From NCBI GenBank assembly GCA_025459035.1, contig JALORJ010000084.1:1-9438 (forward strand): DNA of 9,438 nt. The letters run 5' to 3'. Source of the stretch: Burkholderiales bacterium (GTDB lineage: Bacteria > Pseudomonadota > Gammaproteobacteria > Burkholderiales > Ga0077523). A program made the position numbers and the translations under genes. Positions 1 to 6,762 of the stretch are shown piece after piece; position 1 is the stretch's first letter, and each line of letters begins with the position of its first letter. The notes beneath the pieces are model-generated. The model made no database searches, was not told the DNA's origin, and worked only from the letters and a program-made list of their open reading frames with translations.

Positions 1-652
1 CCGGAAACGCGAAGCCCGTGTTGAAGCCGCTCGAGCCGGCACGCAGGTCGAACAGACCGTACAGCGCGCCGAGTCCGGTCAGGATCGGTACCGTGCGGGC
101 GCGGAACCCCGCCTTCAGCGCCCGCAGCTTGGTGGCCGTCGGCACCGCTTCGAGCTTGATGCAGGCCACGCGCGGCACGTCGGCCACCAGCTTCAGCAAC
201 AGCGGCGCGGGCATGTGCACACCGCTCGACGCCGGATGGTCCTGCACCACGACGGCGATCGACACCCCGTCGGCGACGCTGCGGTAGTACTCGAACACGC
301 GCGCGTCGTTCGGGGTGGCTTCGGCGTGCGGCGTCAGCATCACGGCCGCGGCGCCGAGCGCCTCGGCCTCCTGGCTCAGTGACCGCGCCGCGAGTGTCCC
401 CGAATGGCTGGTGCCGACGATCACCGGCACGCGCCCGTCGGCCGCCGCCACGGCGGTGCGCACGATCTCCACACGCTCGCGATCGAGCAGACGGGCGGAC
501 TCGCCCAGCACGCCGGTGACGGTCACGCCGTCGGCGCCGGCGTCGACCATGAAGCGCACGAGGCGGTCGAGCGACGCGAGGTCGACCTGATCGTCGGCGT
601 CGAACGGGGTCGCGAGGATCGGCCAGACGCCCTCGAAGGTCGGCACGGGCAC
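1..652 (-). CDS. Dihydrodipicolinate synthase (DHDPS/NAL)-family protein, 3' part missing
   Basis: Partial: the gene runs off the left edge, leaving 217 residues of a family usually near 300. The translation begins MPVPTFEGVWPILATPFD, the usual first strand of the class I aldolase/lyase TIM barrel. The Schiff-base lysine is K166 in ACIKLE. The GTTGE loop of true DapA reads GVLGE here (residues 47-51), and the YNxP segment reads QDHP (137-140), so the catalytic Thr pair and Tyr are replaced. This argues against lysine-pathway DapA and for a lyase or aldolase acting on another 2-oxo acid or sugar acid; the substrate is unknown. The start is uncertain. GTG 652 (or 646) fits the family N-terminus but has no clear Shine-Dalgarno. 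In-frame GTGs at 688, 694 and 763 would add up to 37 residues, and a stop (TGA, 775-773) bounds the frame. It is divergent from the metallopeptidase at 799. Confidence 0.85.
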   Translation of the reverse strand, partial: MPVPTFEGVWPILATPFDADDQVDLASLDRLVRFMVDAGADGVTVTGVLGESARLLDRERVEIVRTAVAAADGRVPVIVGTSHSGTLAARSLSQEAEALGAAAVMLTPHAEATPNDARVFEYYRSVADGVSIAVVVQDHPASSGVHMPAPLLLKLVADVPRVACIKLEAVPTATKLRALKAGFRARTVPILTGLGALYGLFDLRAGSSGFNTGFAFP

Positions 653-798
653 GGTCGGGCGCGCGGTGGCGGATGCGGAGAAGGACACGGACACGGGGCT
701 CGCGAGCAGGGCCTGCAGGATACGGCGCCAGGTCGCGTCGACCGCGGTGCGCCGGGGCTTCACGCCCGTGCGTCAACACGTGGCGCGCGAGTGCGACG

Positions 799-1299
799 AT
801 GTCGTCGCCGCGTGCAGAAGACCTGTCCCCGACCGTCACGGCCGTCACCGACGCGCTGGCCCGTGACCACCCGGCCGACGTGCAGCGCGCCTGCCAGCAA
901 CTGGTCGACGCGCTGGTGCTGCGCTTCCAGGTCCCGCCGGTGCGCATGAAGGTGTGGCCGGCGCGCCCGTCGGGCGACTGGGGCGAGCTGCACGGTCTGT
1001 ACGTCCCCGACAACGCGACGCCGCCGGCGCGCATCGAGCTGTGGATGCGCACCGCGCAGCTGCGCAAGGTGGTCGCACCGCGCACCTTCGTGCGCACGTT
1101 CGTGCACGAGTTCTGCCACCACCTCGACTACGAGCACTTCGGGCTCGCCGAGACATTCCACACCGAAGGCTTCTACAAGCGCGAGTCGCATCTGCTCGCG
1201 CAGCTCGCGGGGCCGCCCGCGGTGCGCGCGAAGGCTCAGGCCTCGGCGTCGACCACCCGGACCGGGACGCGCGGCGCGCGCGCGGTCAGCAACTCGTAG
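799..1299 (+). CDS. Small HExxH zinc metallopeptidase-like protein (SprT-like)
   Basis: 166 residues from ATG 799. The hallmark is HEFCH at residues 103-107, preceded by an amphipathic stretch (RTFVRTFV), giving a gluzincin-type zinc helix. Candidate third ligands downstream are E123 and E129 in the segment HTEGFYKRESHLL. There is no signal peptide or membrane segment, so it is probably cytoplasmic. The compact single domain resembles putative SprT-like/DUF metallopeptidases; the substrate is unknown. The start was chosen because the upstream reading (in-frame ATG at 673) would run into the divergent DHDPS-like gene and is Arg-rich, low-quality sequence. No strong ribosome site is visible. 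The C-terminal 21 residues or so (to ...ARAVSNS) are read from DNA antisense to the alr 3' end, and the two genes overlap convergently by 64 bp. The conserved part of the protein ends before this tail. Confidence 0.72.
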   Translation: MSSPRAEDLSPTVTAVTDALARDHPADVQRACQQLVDALVLRFQVPPVRMKVWPARPSGDWGELHGLYVPDNATPPARIELWMRTAQLRKVVAPRTFVRTFVHEFCHHLDYEHFGLAETFHTEGFYKRESHLLAQLAGPPAVRAKAQASASTTRTGTRGARAVSNS

Positions 1300-2315
1300 C
1301 CGACGGTGCCGGCGTGCGCCGCCACGGCGTCGACCGGCACCGCGGCGCCCCACAGCTCGACCGCCGTGCCGACGCTTGCCGTGTCGTGGCCGTCGAGATC
1401 GACCATCAGCATGTCCATCGACACGCGTCCCAGCGTGCGCGACGCGCGTCCGGCCACCGCCACCGGCGCGCCGGTCGGCGCGTGGCGCGGATAGCCGTCG
1501 GCGTAGCCGCAGGCGACGATGCCGATGCGCATCGGGTGCGGCGCCACGAACGTGCCGCCGTAGCCGACGCGCTCACCGGCGGCCAGCGTCTGCGTGCCGA
1601 AGATCTCGGCGCGCAGCGTCATCACCGGGCGCAGCCCGAGCGCGGCCGCGGAGCGGTCGTCGAACGGGGTGGCGCCGTACAGCGCGATGCCGGGACGCAC
1701 CCAGTCGGCATGGGTGCGCGGATGCGCGAACACCGCGGCGCTGTTGGCGAGCGAGCGCTCGAGCGCGAGCCCGGCCACCGCCGCGTCGAACAGCGCGCAC
1801 TGGGCGTCGACGTGCTCGCCGGTCTCGGCGGACGCGAAGTGCGTGATCGCGACACGCCGCGCGACCTGCGGATGCGCGGCGAGCGTCGCGCACGCGTCGC
1901 GAAACGCCGCGGGCCGGAAGCCCAGCCGGTTCATGCCCGAGTTGAGCTTGATCCACACGTCGATCGGCCGCACCGGCGGCACGCGCGCGAGCAGTTCGAG
2001 GTGACGCGGGTCGTGCACCACGATCGACGCGCCGAGGGCGGACGCCGCGCGCAGGTCGTCGGCCGTCCAGACCCCCTGCAGCAGCAGCACCGTGCCGCCG
2101 AACCCCGCGGCGCGCACCGTGTGCACGGCATCCAGGTCCAGCACCGCGATGCCGTCGGCCGTGGCGAGCGCCGGCAGCAGCCGTGCCAGGCCGTGACCGT
2201 ACGCGTCCGCCTTCATCACGGCCATCACCTTCGCGCCCGGCGCCGCACGGCGCACCACGGCGAGGTTGTGGCGGGCGGCGGCGAGATCGACGACGGCTTC
2301 GACGGGACGCGGCAT
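1236..2315 (-). CDS. alr: Alanine racemase
   Basis: 359 residues, normal for the family. It is a PLP enzyme interconverting L- and D-alanine in the cytoplasm and supplies D-Ala for peptidoglycan. The PLP lysine is K35 in VMAVMKADAYGHG. Other family signatures are WIKLNSGMNRLGF (121-133), RPGIALYG (207-214), the second catalytic base Y252 in RVGYGGTF, and ACGYADGYPR shortly after. The start is ATG 2315: the protein then begins MPRPVEAVVDLAAARHN as usual, and AGGA lies 7 bases upstream. A frame extending to 2417 would only add unrelated Arg-rich residues. It is divergent from lplT across 100 bp, a neighbour pair I recall from betaproteobacteria. Its 3' end overlaps the convergent metallopeptidase gene by 64 bp. 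With no second racemase in view, I cannot say whether this is the biosynthetic or the catabolic (dadX-type) copy. The lack of dadA nearby favours alr. Confidence 0.95.
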   Translation of the reverse strand: MPRPVEAVVDLAAARHNLAVVRRAAPGAKVMAVMKADAYGHGLARLLPALATADGIAVLDLDAVHTVRAAGFGGTVLLLQGVWTADDLRAASALGASIVVHDPRHLELLARVPPVRPIDVWIKLNSGMNRLGFRPAAFRDACATLAAHPQVARRVAITHFASAETGEHVDAQCALFDAAVAGLALERSLANSAAVFAHPRTHADWVRPGIALYGATPFDDRSAAALGLRPVMTLRAEIFGTQTLAAGERVGYGGTFVAPHPMRIGIVACGYADGYPRHAPTGAPVAVAGRASRTLGRVSMDMLMVDLDGHDTASVGTAVELWGAAVPVDAVAAHAGTVGYELLTARAPRVPVRVVDAEA

Positions 2316-2415
2316 GGCGGGCAGGTTCCTGCAGACGGACGGAGCGGACCCCTGTGATACAACGCCGCGTCCTGTCCGAGCCCCGACGCGCACCACACGC
2401 CGCTCTCCCATCCGC
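2316..2415. promoter_or_regulatory. alr/lplT divergent promoter region
   Basis: A 100-bp gap between two divergent starts must hold the promoters of both genes. The one AT-richer island is CCTGTGATACAACG around 2351-2363. On the plus strand it offers an extended -10-like TGTGATACA (2353-2361) for lplT. The reverse reading, TTGTATCAC, could serve alr. Neither has a convincing -35 partner, so the exact elements are not assigned. The alr ribosome site (AGGA) lies inside the short dyad GCAGGTTCCTGC (2321-2332). Confidence 0.45.
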
Positions 2416-3657
2416 ATGGCACGCGGCTTCTACCCGATCCTCGCGGCGCAGTTCTTCTCGGCGCTCGCGGACAACGCCCTGCTCTTCGCGGCGATCGCGC
2501 TGCTGACCGAGCAGGCGGCGCCGGCCTGGCACACGCCGGTGCTGCAGCAGTTCTTCGTGTTCGCCTACATCGTGCTCGCGCCGTTCGTCGGCCCCTTCGC
2601 CGACGCCCTGCCGAAAGGGCGCGTGATGTTCGTGTCCAACGCGGTGAAGATCGTCGGCTGCGTGGCGATGCTCGGCGGACTGCAGCCGCTGTTCGCGTAC
2701 GGCATCGTGGGCCTCGGCGCCGCGATGTACTCGCCCGCCAAGTACGGCATCCTGACCGAGGTGCTGCCGCCCGAGAAGCTCGTGCTCGCGAACGGCTGGA
2801 TGGAAGGCCTCACCGTCGCGTCGATCATCCTCGGCGCGATCGTCGGCGGCGCGATGGTCGGCCCGCAGTTCCCGCAGTGGATGTTCGGACGCTTCCCGCT
2901 GCTGGGCGCCGTGCCGCGCCTCGACACGGCGCCCGAGGTCGCGATCCTCGTGATCCTGCTGCTCTATCTGGTCGCGGCGCTGATCAACCTCTACATCCCG
3001 CAGGTCGCGCGCACGCACGCGGTCGCGAAGCGCGACCCGCTGTCGCTGGTGGCGGACTTCGCCCGCTGCTTCGTGCGGCTGTGGCGCGATCCGCTGGGTC
3101 AGGTCTCGCTCGCGGTGACCACGCTGTTCTGGGGCGCCGGCGCCACGCTGCGCCTCATCGTGCTGGCGTGGGCCGCCGCGGCCCTGCATCTCGACCTCGA
3201 GCGCGCGACCCAGTTGACGGCCGTCGTCGCCGTGGGCATCGCGATCGGATCGGTCGTCGCCGCGAAGACGGTGGCGCTCGACCACGCCGTGCGCGTGCTG
3301 CCGGTCGGCATCGCGATGGGCGGCGTCGTCATGGCGATGACGCTGGTGCACGACTGGCGCATCGCGATCGGGCTGCTGGTGCTGATCGGCGCGCTGGGCG
3401 GCTACTTCGTGGTGCCGATGAATGCACTGCTGCAGCACCGCGGCCACGGCCTGATGGGCGCCGGGCATTCGATCGCCGTGCAGAACTTCAACGAGAACCT
3501 CAGCATCCTCGGGATGCTCGGCCTGTACGCGCTGATGCTGGGTGCCGGGCTGTCGGTGTTCACGATCACCGTCGCGTTCGGCGCGTTCGTGATGCTGTCG
3601 ATGGTGGCGATCTGGCGCCGCCACCGGCACGACCAGGACGCGCCACCGCCGCTCTGA
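2416..3657 (+). CDS. lplT: Lysophospholipid transporter LplT (MFS)
   Basis: 413 residues, close to the E. coli protein of about 397. LplT is an inner-membrane MFS carrier that flips lysophospholipids (for example 2-acyl-glycerophosphoethanolamine) to the cytoplasmic face for re-acylation. The sequence is strongly hydrophobic throughout with about 11-12 likely membrane segments. The N-terminus MARGFYPILAAQFFSALADN matches LplT. The loop after TM2, VGPFADALPKGRVMF (58-72), is the MFS motif-A position. The segment MYSPAKYGILTEVLPPEKL (104-122) is highly typical of the family. The start is ATG 2416, at the family N-terminus; the open frame extends upstream to 2266 but that part lies over alr. No clear Shine-Dalgarno is visible. 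In enterobacteria lplT pairs with aas; here no acyltransferase is adjacent. The 3' end faces the second TPM gene with a 25-bp gap and no recognisable terminator. Confidence 0.93.
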   Translation: MARGFYPILAAQFFSALADNALLFAAIALLTEQAAPAWHTPVLQQFFVFAYIVLAPFVGPFADALPKGRVMFVSNAVKIVGCVAMLGGLQPLFAYGIVGLGAAMYSPAKYGILTEVLPPEKLVLANGWMEGLTVASIILGAIVGGAMVGPQFPQWMFGRFPLLGAVPRLDTAPEVAILVILLLYLVAALINLYIPQVARTHAVAKRDPLSLVADFARCFVRLWRDPLGQVSLAVTTLFWGAGATLRLIVLAWAAAALHLDLERATQLTAVVAVGIAIGSVVAAKTVALDHAVRVLPVGIAMGGVVMAMTLVHDWRIAIGLLVLIGALGGYFVVPMNALLQHRGHGLMGAGHSIAVQNFNENLSILGMLGLYALMLGAGLSVFTITVAFGAFVMLSMVAIWRRHRHDQDAPPPL

Positions 3658-3682
3658 CCGGCCGACCCCCGCCTCGGACGAC

Positions 3683-4189
3683 CTAGAGCACGAGCGGGCG
3701 GTCCGGCACCTCGTTGACGTCGTCCTCGCCGCGCGCCCGCGGGAAGAAGGTCGTGAGCAGCGCGCCGACCGCCGCGATGCCGGCGACCGCACCGGCTTCG
3801 AAGCGCCCGGCGCCGAAGTGCCCCTGCATGTCGCGGCAGATGCGCGACCAGCCTTCGGCACCGACCAGCGCGTGGATGCCGCGATCGGCGACGATCTCGA
3901 CGGCGTGGTCCGCGAGCAGCAGGTAGATCAGCACACCGTTGTTGCGCGCGGTGTCCCACACCCGCAGCGACGCGAACAGTTCCAGCGCGCGCTCGCGCCC
4001 GCCGACACCGGCATGCACCCGGTCCAGCGGCAGCGCGCCTTCGACGACGAAGCGGATCTCGCCGGTGTGGCCGGCTTCCGCCGCCGCGGTGGCGCGTTCG
4101 ATCGCGTCGAGCGCCTGCGGCGGGAACGCACGGCGCACCGCGCGCTGCGCGGGCAGCAGGTGACGAGCGATGCGGGCCAGATCGGTCAT
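3683..4189 (-). CDS. TPM-domain protein 2 (short, no signal peptide)
   Basis: 168 residues, last gene of the lemA-TPM-TPM cluster. TPM (TLP18.3/Psb32/MOLO-1) domains form a compact fold; phosphatase or regulatory roles have been proposed for some members, but the bacterial function is poorly defined. The domain covers about residues 25-145. Visible features are HTGEIRFVVEGALPLDR, the conserved region WDTARNNGVLIYLLLADH, and VEIVADRGIHA, the TPM core in which the acidic D/NNGV and IVAD..I strands recur. A hydrophobic stretch (about 148-163, GAVAGIAAVGALLTTFF) follows and may anchor the protein or pack against the membrane. There is no N-terminal signal, so it probably acts on the cytoplasmic side. 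The start is ATG 4189, 13 bp after the preceding stop, with a weak GGTGAAG upstream. The spacing implies co-transcription and possibly translational coupling with TPM protein 1. Confidence 0.85.
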   Translation of the reverse strand: MTDLARIARHLLPAQRAVRRAFPPQALDAIERATAAAEAGHTGEIRFVVEGALPLDRVHAGVGGRERALELFASLRVWDTARNNGVLIYLLLADHAVEIVADRGIHALVGAEGWSRICRDMQGHFGAGRFEAGAVAGIAAVGALLTTFFPRARGEDDVNEVPDRPLVL

Positions 4190-4202
4190 CGCGTGCGCCG
4201 CT

Positions 4203-5114
4203 TCACCAGCGCCCCGACGCGCCGCCGCCGCCGAAGCCGCCGCCACCGCCGCCGAACCCGCCGCCGCCTCCGCCCCGGCCGCCGAATCCGCCGCCGGTGC
4301 CGCCCACCCAGCCACCGCGGCCGAGCCCACGGACGCCGCCGACGCTGCCGAACGCCACCACGAGCACGCCCGCGATCGCGGCGCCGATCAGCGGCAGCGC
4401 GATCCCGCCGACGAGCAGGCGCAGGGCGATGCCGACCACGCCGCCGGTCAGCACACCGCCGACGACACGCCCGAACACCGCGCGCAGGACCGCGCCCCCG
4501 AACAGCGCGATCACCGCGACGACCTCGAACAGGGAGGGCACGCGCTCGCCGCTGCGCTCGCGGGGCTCGGGCGCCGGCAGCGGTTCGCCGTCGATGACCT
4601 GCGCGATGCGGTCGACGCCGACCTCCAGCGCACCGGCCAGATCGCCGGTCTTCAGCCGCGGCACGATGTGCTCGTCGATGATGCGGCGGCTGGTGGCGTC
4701 GGGCAGGGCGCCTTCGAGCCCGCGTCCGACCTCGATGCGCAGACGCCGGTCGTCGGTCGCGACGATCAGGATCACGCCATCGTCGACGCCCTTGCGGCCG
4801 AGCTTCCAGGCATCGGCCACGCGGATGCCCCACGCCTCGATGGTCTCCGGCTGCGTCGTGGGCAGCACGATCACGGCCACCTGCGCGCCCTTGCGTGCCT
4901 CGAGCGCCGCCAGCCGTTCTTCCAGTGCCGTGCGCGCGGTGGCATCGAGCGCGCCGCCGACATCGCTGACCCGTGCCACCGGCGGAATCGCGACCTCGGC
5001 GGCCACGACGACTGCGAAGCTCGCGAGCCATGCGCACAGCCACGCCATCGCGACCCGGCGCAGACCGCGGCCGCGCTGCCGCGCGGCAGGCCGCATCGCG
5101 CGCGCGCTGTTCAC
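4203..5114 (-). CDS. TPM-domain membrane protein 1 (YgcG-like) with Gly-rich tail
   Basis: 303 residues from GTG 5114. In order: a basic N-terminus and hydrophobic signal (about 22-39, with likely cleavage near VVAAEVAIPP), a periplasmic TPM domain (about 45-170), a Pro/Glu/Arg linker (178-192), hydrophobic segments at about 195-215 and 220-257, and a C-terminal tail (266-303) of GG, GGF and GR repeats. The TPM core VDDGVILIVATDDRRLRIEVG (110-130) followed by RGLEGALPDA is diagnostic. The architecture signal-TPM-TM-Gly-rich tail is that of YgcG/BA42-type proteins, whose biochemical role is unsettled. The start is ambiguous: GTG 5114 (22 bp after the lemA stop) or ATG 5096; neither has a strong ribosome site. 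The tail is encoded by a CCG-rich low-complexity tract at about 4206-4319. It lies between lemA and the second TPM gene with short gaps, so it very probably belongs to one transcript. Confidence 0.88.
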   Translation of the reverse strand: MNSARAMRPAARQRGRGLRRVAMAWLCAWLASFAVVVAAEVAIPPVARVSDVGGALDATARTALEERLAALEARKGAQVAVIVLPTTQPETIEAWGIRVADAWKLGRKGVDDGVILIVATDDRRLRIEVGRGLEGALPDATSRRIIDEHIVPRLKTGDLAGALEVGVDRIAQVIDGEPLPAPEPRERSGERVPSLFEVVAVIALFGGAVLRAVFGRVVGGVLTGGVVGIALRLLVGGIALPLIGAAIAGVLVVAFGSVGGVRGLGRGGWVGGTGGGFGGRGGGGGGFGGGGGGFGGGGASGRW

Positions 5115-5136
5115 GCGAGCGCTGCCGTGCGACGGG

Positions 5137-5742
5137 TCACTTCGCGCCGCCCTTGCCGAAGTCGACCACCGGCGCCTTCGAGATCGCCGCCTCGTTCTCG
5201 ACGGCGAAGTTGGCCTTCTCCTTCGCGCCGGTGGCCATCGCCGTCAGGTTGACCGGGAACGACCGCACCGTCGTGTTGTAGACGCGGACGGACTCGATGT
5301 AGCGGTTGCGCGCGACCGTGATGCGGTTCTCGGTGCCCTCGAGCTGCGCCTGCAGGTCGCGGAAGTTCTGGTCGCTCTTCAACTGCGGGTAGTTCTCGGC
5401 GACCACCAGCAGCCGTGACAGCGCGCCCGTCATCTCGCCCTGCGCCCTGGCGAAGCGGTCCATCGCGGCGGGGTCGTTCACCAGCTCGGGCGTGGCCTGC
5501 AGGCTGCCGACCCGCGCGCGGGCTTCGGTCACGCCGAGCAGCACGTCCTTCTCCTGATCGGCGAACGCCTGCACGGTCTTGACCAGGTTGGGCACGAGGT
5601 CGACACGTCGCTGGTACTGGTTGACGACCTCGCTCCACGCGGCCTTCACGGCCTCGTCCTGCGCCTGGATGTCGTTGTAGCCGCAGCCGGTCAGCGACAG
5701 CGTGGCGGCCAGGCCGAGTGCGACGAGCAGCGAACGGAACAT
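5137..5742 (-). CDS. lemA: LemA family lipoprotein
   Basis: 201 residues, typical for LemA. It begins with a short signal ending in the lipobox LTGC (C20), so the mature protein should be a lipid-anchored envelope protein. The family-typical core follows: an N-terminal helix with VVNQYQRRVDLVPNLVKTVQ, then AFADQEKDVL, and RFARAQGEMTGALSRLL, with YPQLKSDQNFRDLQAQLEGTE and ENRITVARNRYIESVRVYN later. This is the long-helix bundle of LemA. The molecular function of LemA is not established. The start is ATG 5742, with GAGGA 9 bases upstream (minus strand) inside a palindromic TCCTCGAGGA. It is the first gene of lemA-TPM-TPM, with 22 bp to the next start, a common arrangement that suggests the three proteins work together at the envelope. 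The stop is TGA at 5137-5139. Confidence 0.95.
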   Translation of the reverse strand: MFRSLLVALGLAATLSLTGCGYNDIQAQDEAVKAAWSEVVNQYQRRVDLVPNLVKTVQAFADQEKDVLLGVTEARARVGSLQATPELVNDPAAMDRFARAQGEMTGALSRLLVVAENYPQLKSDQNFRDLQAQLEGTENRITVARNRYIESVRVYNTTVRSFPVNLTAMATGAKEKANFAVENEAAISKAPVVDFGKGGAK

Positions 5743-5870
5743 GGATCGGATCCTCGAGGAGAGCGCGGTACCACCGCCGCGCGGGTGAGTTGGGGTCTGG
5801 CGGCCGGTTGGCAAGGGCGACCGGGTACGCACGAGCGCAGCCGAGCGTGCGTCCGCGCGACCCGCGCAGG
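5743..5870. other. udg4-lemA intergenic region
   Basis: A 128-bp gap between co-directional genes, long enough for a separate lemA promoter. The clear signal is the lemA ribosome site GAGGA (minus strand, within 5751-5760). A TTGCCA on the minus strand (5814-5809) could act as -35, but the hexamer 17 bases downstream (AACTCA) is a poor -10, so I do not claim a promoter. The stem-loop near the udg4 end is listed separately. Confidence 0.35.
5827..5852 (-). terminator. Possible stem-loop after udg4
   Basis: ACGCACG (5827-5833) and CGTGCGT (5846-5852) form a perfect 7-bp stem with a 12-base loop. It lies about 18 bases past the udg4 stop codon. There is no T-run on either strand, so it is not a classical intrinsic terminator. 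It may be an attenuating or mRNA-end-protecting hairpin, or chance in very GC-rich DNA. Confidence 0.3.
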
Positions 5871-6743
5871 TCAGCCGAGCTTCAGCTTCGCCATCAGGTC
5901 CCGGGCAAAGCACAGGTCCTCCCACGCCTTCGCCTTGTCGGGCAGGTTGCGCAGCAGATACGCCGGGTGATAGGTGATCAGCAGCGGGATGCCGCGATGG
6001 TCGTGGACCTGGCCGCGCAGGCTCGCGATGCTCTGGTCGCGACCGAGCAGATGCGTCGCCGGCACCTTGCCCAGCGCCACGATCAGCCGCGGCCGCACGA
6101 GGTCGATCTGGCGCTGCAGGTACGGGCTGCAGGCAGCCGATTCGTCGGGCGCGGGGTTGCGGTTGCCGGGAGGCCGGCACTTCACGACATTCGCGATGTA
6201 CACGTCGCGCCCGCGCTGCAGTCCGATCGCCGCGAGCATCGCGTCGAGCAGGCGCCCGGCCTGGCCCACGAACGGTTCGCCCTTCGCATCCTCGTCGGCC
6301 CCCGGGCCTTCGCCGACGAACATCCAGTCGGCGGCCGGATCCCCGACACCGAACACGGTGCGGTTGCGCGTCGCGGCCAGACCGCACTGCGTGCATTGCC
6401 GCACGTGCTCGGCCAGCGGGTCCCAGTCCAGACCCACGATCGCGTCGGCGCGCACCGGATCGACCGCGATCGGGATCGTGCGCGCGGCCGTCGGCGCGCG
6501 CGGTGCTGCAGGCGCCGGCGGCGGGGCGGACTGGCGCGACCGCTCCGGCCGCGCGTCCGCAGGCTGCGGCAGCGCGGTTGTCGACCGGTCGGCCGGCGGC
6601 AGTGCGGCGTCGCGCGTGGCCGCGGGCGCATCGTCCGCGGCGTCGAGCGCCGGTGCAGCGGGCGCGCGCGGGCGGTCCTTGCGCACCCAGCGCGGGCCGA
6701 TGCCGAGCGCGTCGACGACGTCGGGGGTGAGCGGCGGGGTCAT
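5871..6743 (-). CDS. Uracil-DNA glycosylase, family 4 (Fe-S)
   Basis: 290 residues. It removes uracil from DNA as the first step of base-excision repair. The catalytic domain occupies about 105-290. Four cysteines fit the [4Fe-4S] ligands: C117 and C120 (RQCTQCGL), C189 (VVKCRPPGNRNP) and C205. Motif A is GEGPGADED (144-152) with GEPFVGQAGRLLDAML following, and the C-terminal motif is HPAYLLR (259-265). The N-terminus has a short conserved-looking piece (DALGIGPRWVRKD, 11-23). About 65 Ala/Pro/Arg-rich residues follow and look like a disordered linker. The start is ATG 6743; no strong Shine-Dalgarno is visible. It follows rimI in the tsaB-rimI-udg order but is separated from it by the 157-bp palindromic element, so transcription may be partly uncoupled. 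Family assignment is firm. Substrate range (other deaminated bases) cannot be read from sequence. Confidence 0.94.
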   Translation of the reverse strand: MTPPLTPDVVDALGIGPRWVRKDRPRAPAAPALDAADDAPAATRDAALPPADRSTTALPQPADARPERSRQSAPPPAPAAPRAPTAARTIPIAVDPVRADAIVGLDWDPLAEHVRQCTQCGLAATRNRTVFGVGDPAADWMFVGEGPGADEDAKGEPFVGQAGRLLDAMLAAIGLQRGRDVYIANVVKCRPPGNRNPAPDESAACSPYLQRQIDLVRPRLIVALGKVPATHLLGRDQSIASLRGQVHDHRGIPLLITYHPAYLLRNLPDKAKAWEDLCFARDLMAKLKLG

Positions 6744-6762
6744 CGGTCGGGGCGCCGCTCAG

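Noticed and set aside
653..763. N-terminal extension of the DHDPS-like protein from GTG 763, resembling a signal (RRILQALLASPVSVSFSASA)
   Set aside because: Family members are cytoplasmic and start near the TIM-barrel first strand. The start has no ribosome site and the stretch is better seen as upstream DNA, though it stays open.
954..2357. A 467-codon plus-strand frame opposite alr
   Set aside because: Arg/Gly/Ala-rich translation with no motif, while the opposite strand holds an unmistakable alanine racemase.
3658..3682. Search for a bidirectional terminator between lplT and the second TPM gene
   Set aside because: The 25-bp gap has no clear dyad or T-run on either strand.
1573..3861. 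A 762-codon open frame on the minus strand across alr and lplT
   Set aside because: It is antisense to lplT and out of frame with alr, with Arg/His-rich composition and no domain. This is typical of stop-poor GC-rich DNA.
5751..5760. Perfect palindrome TCCTCGAGGA upstream of lemA
   Set aside because: It has no loop to form a hairpin and is explained by the GAGGA ribosome site plus its complement. An operator cannot be supported from one copy.
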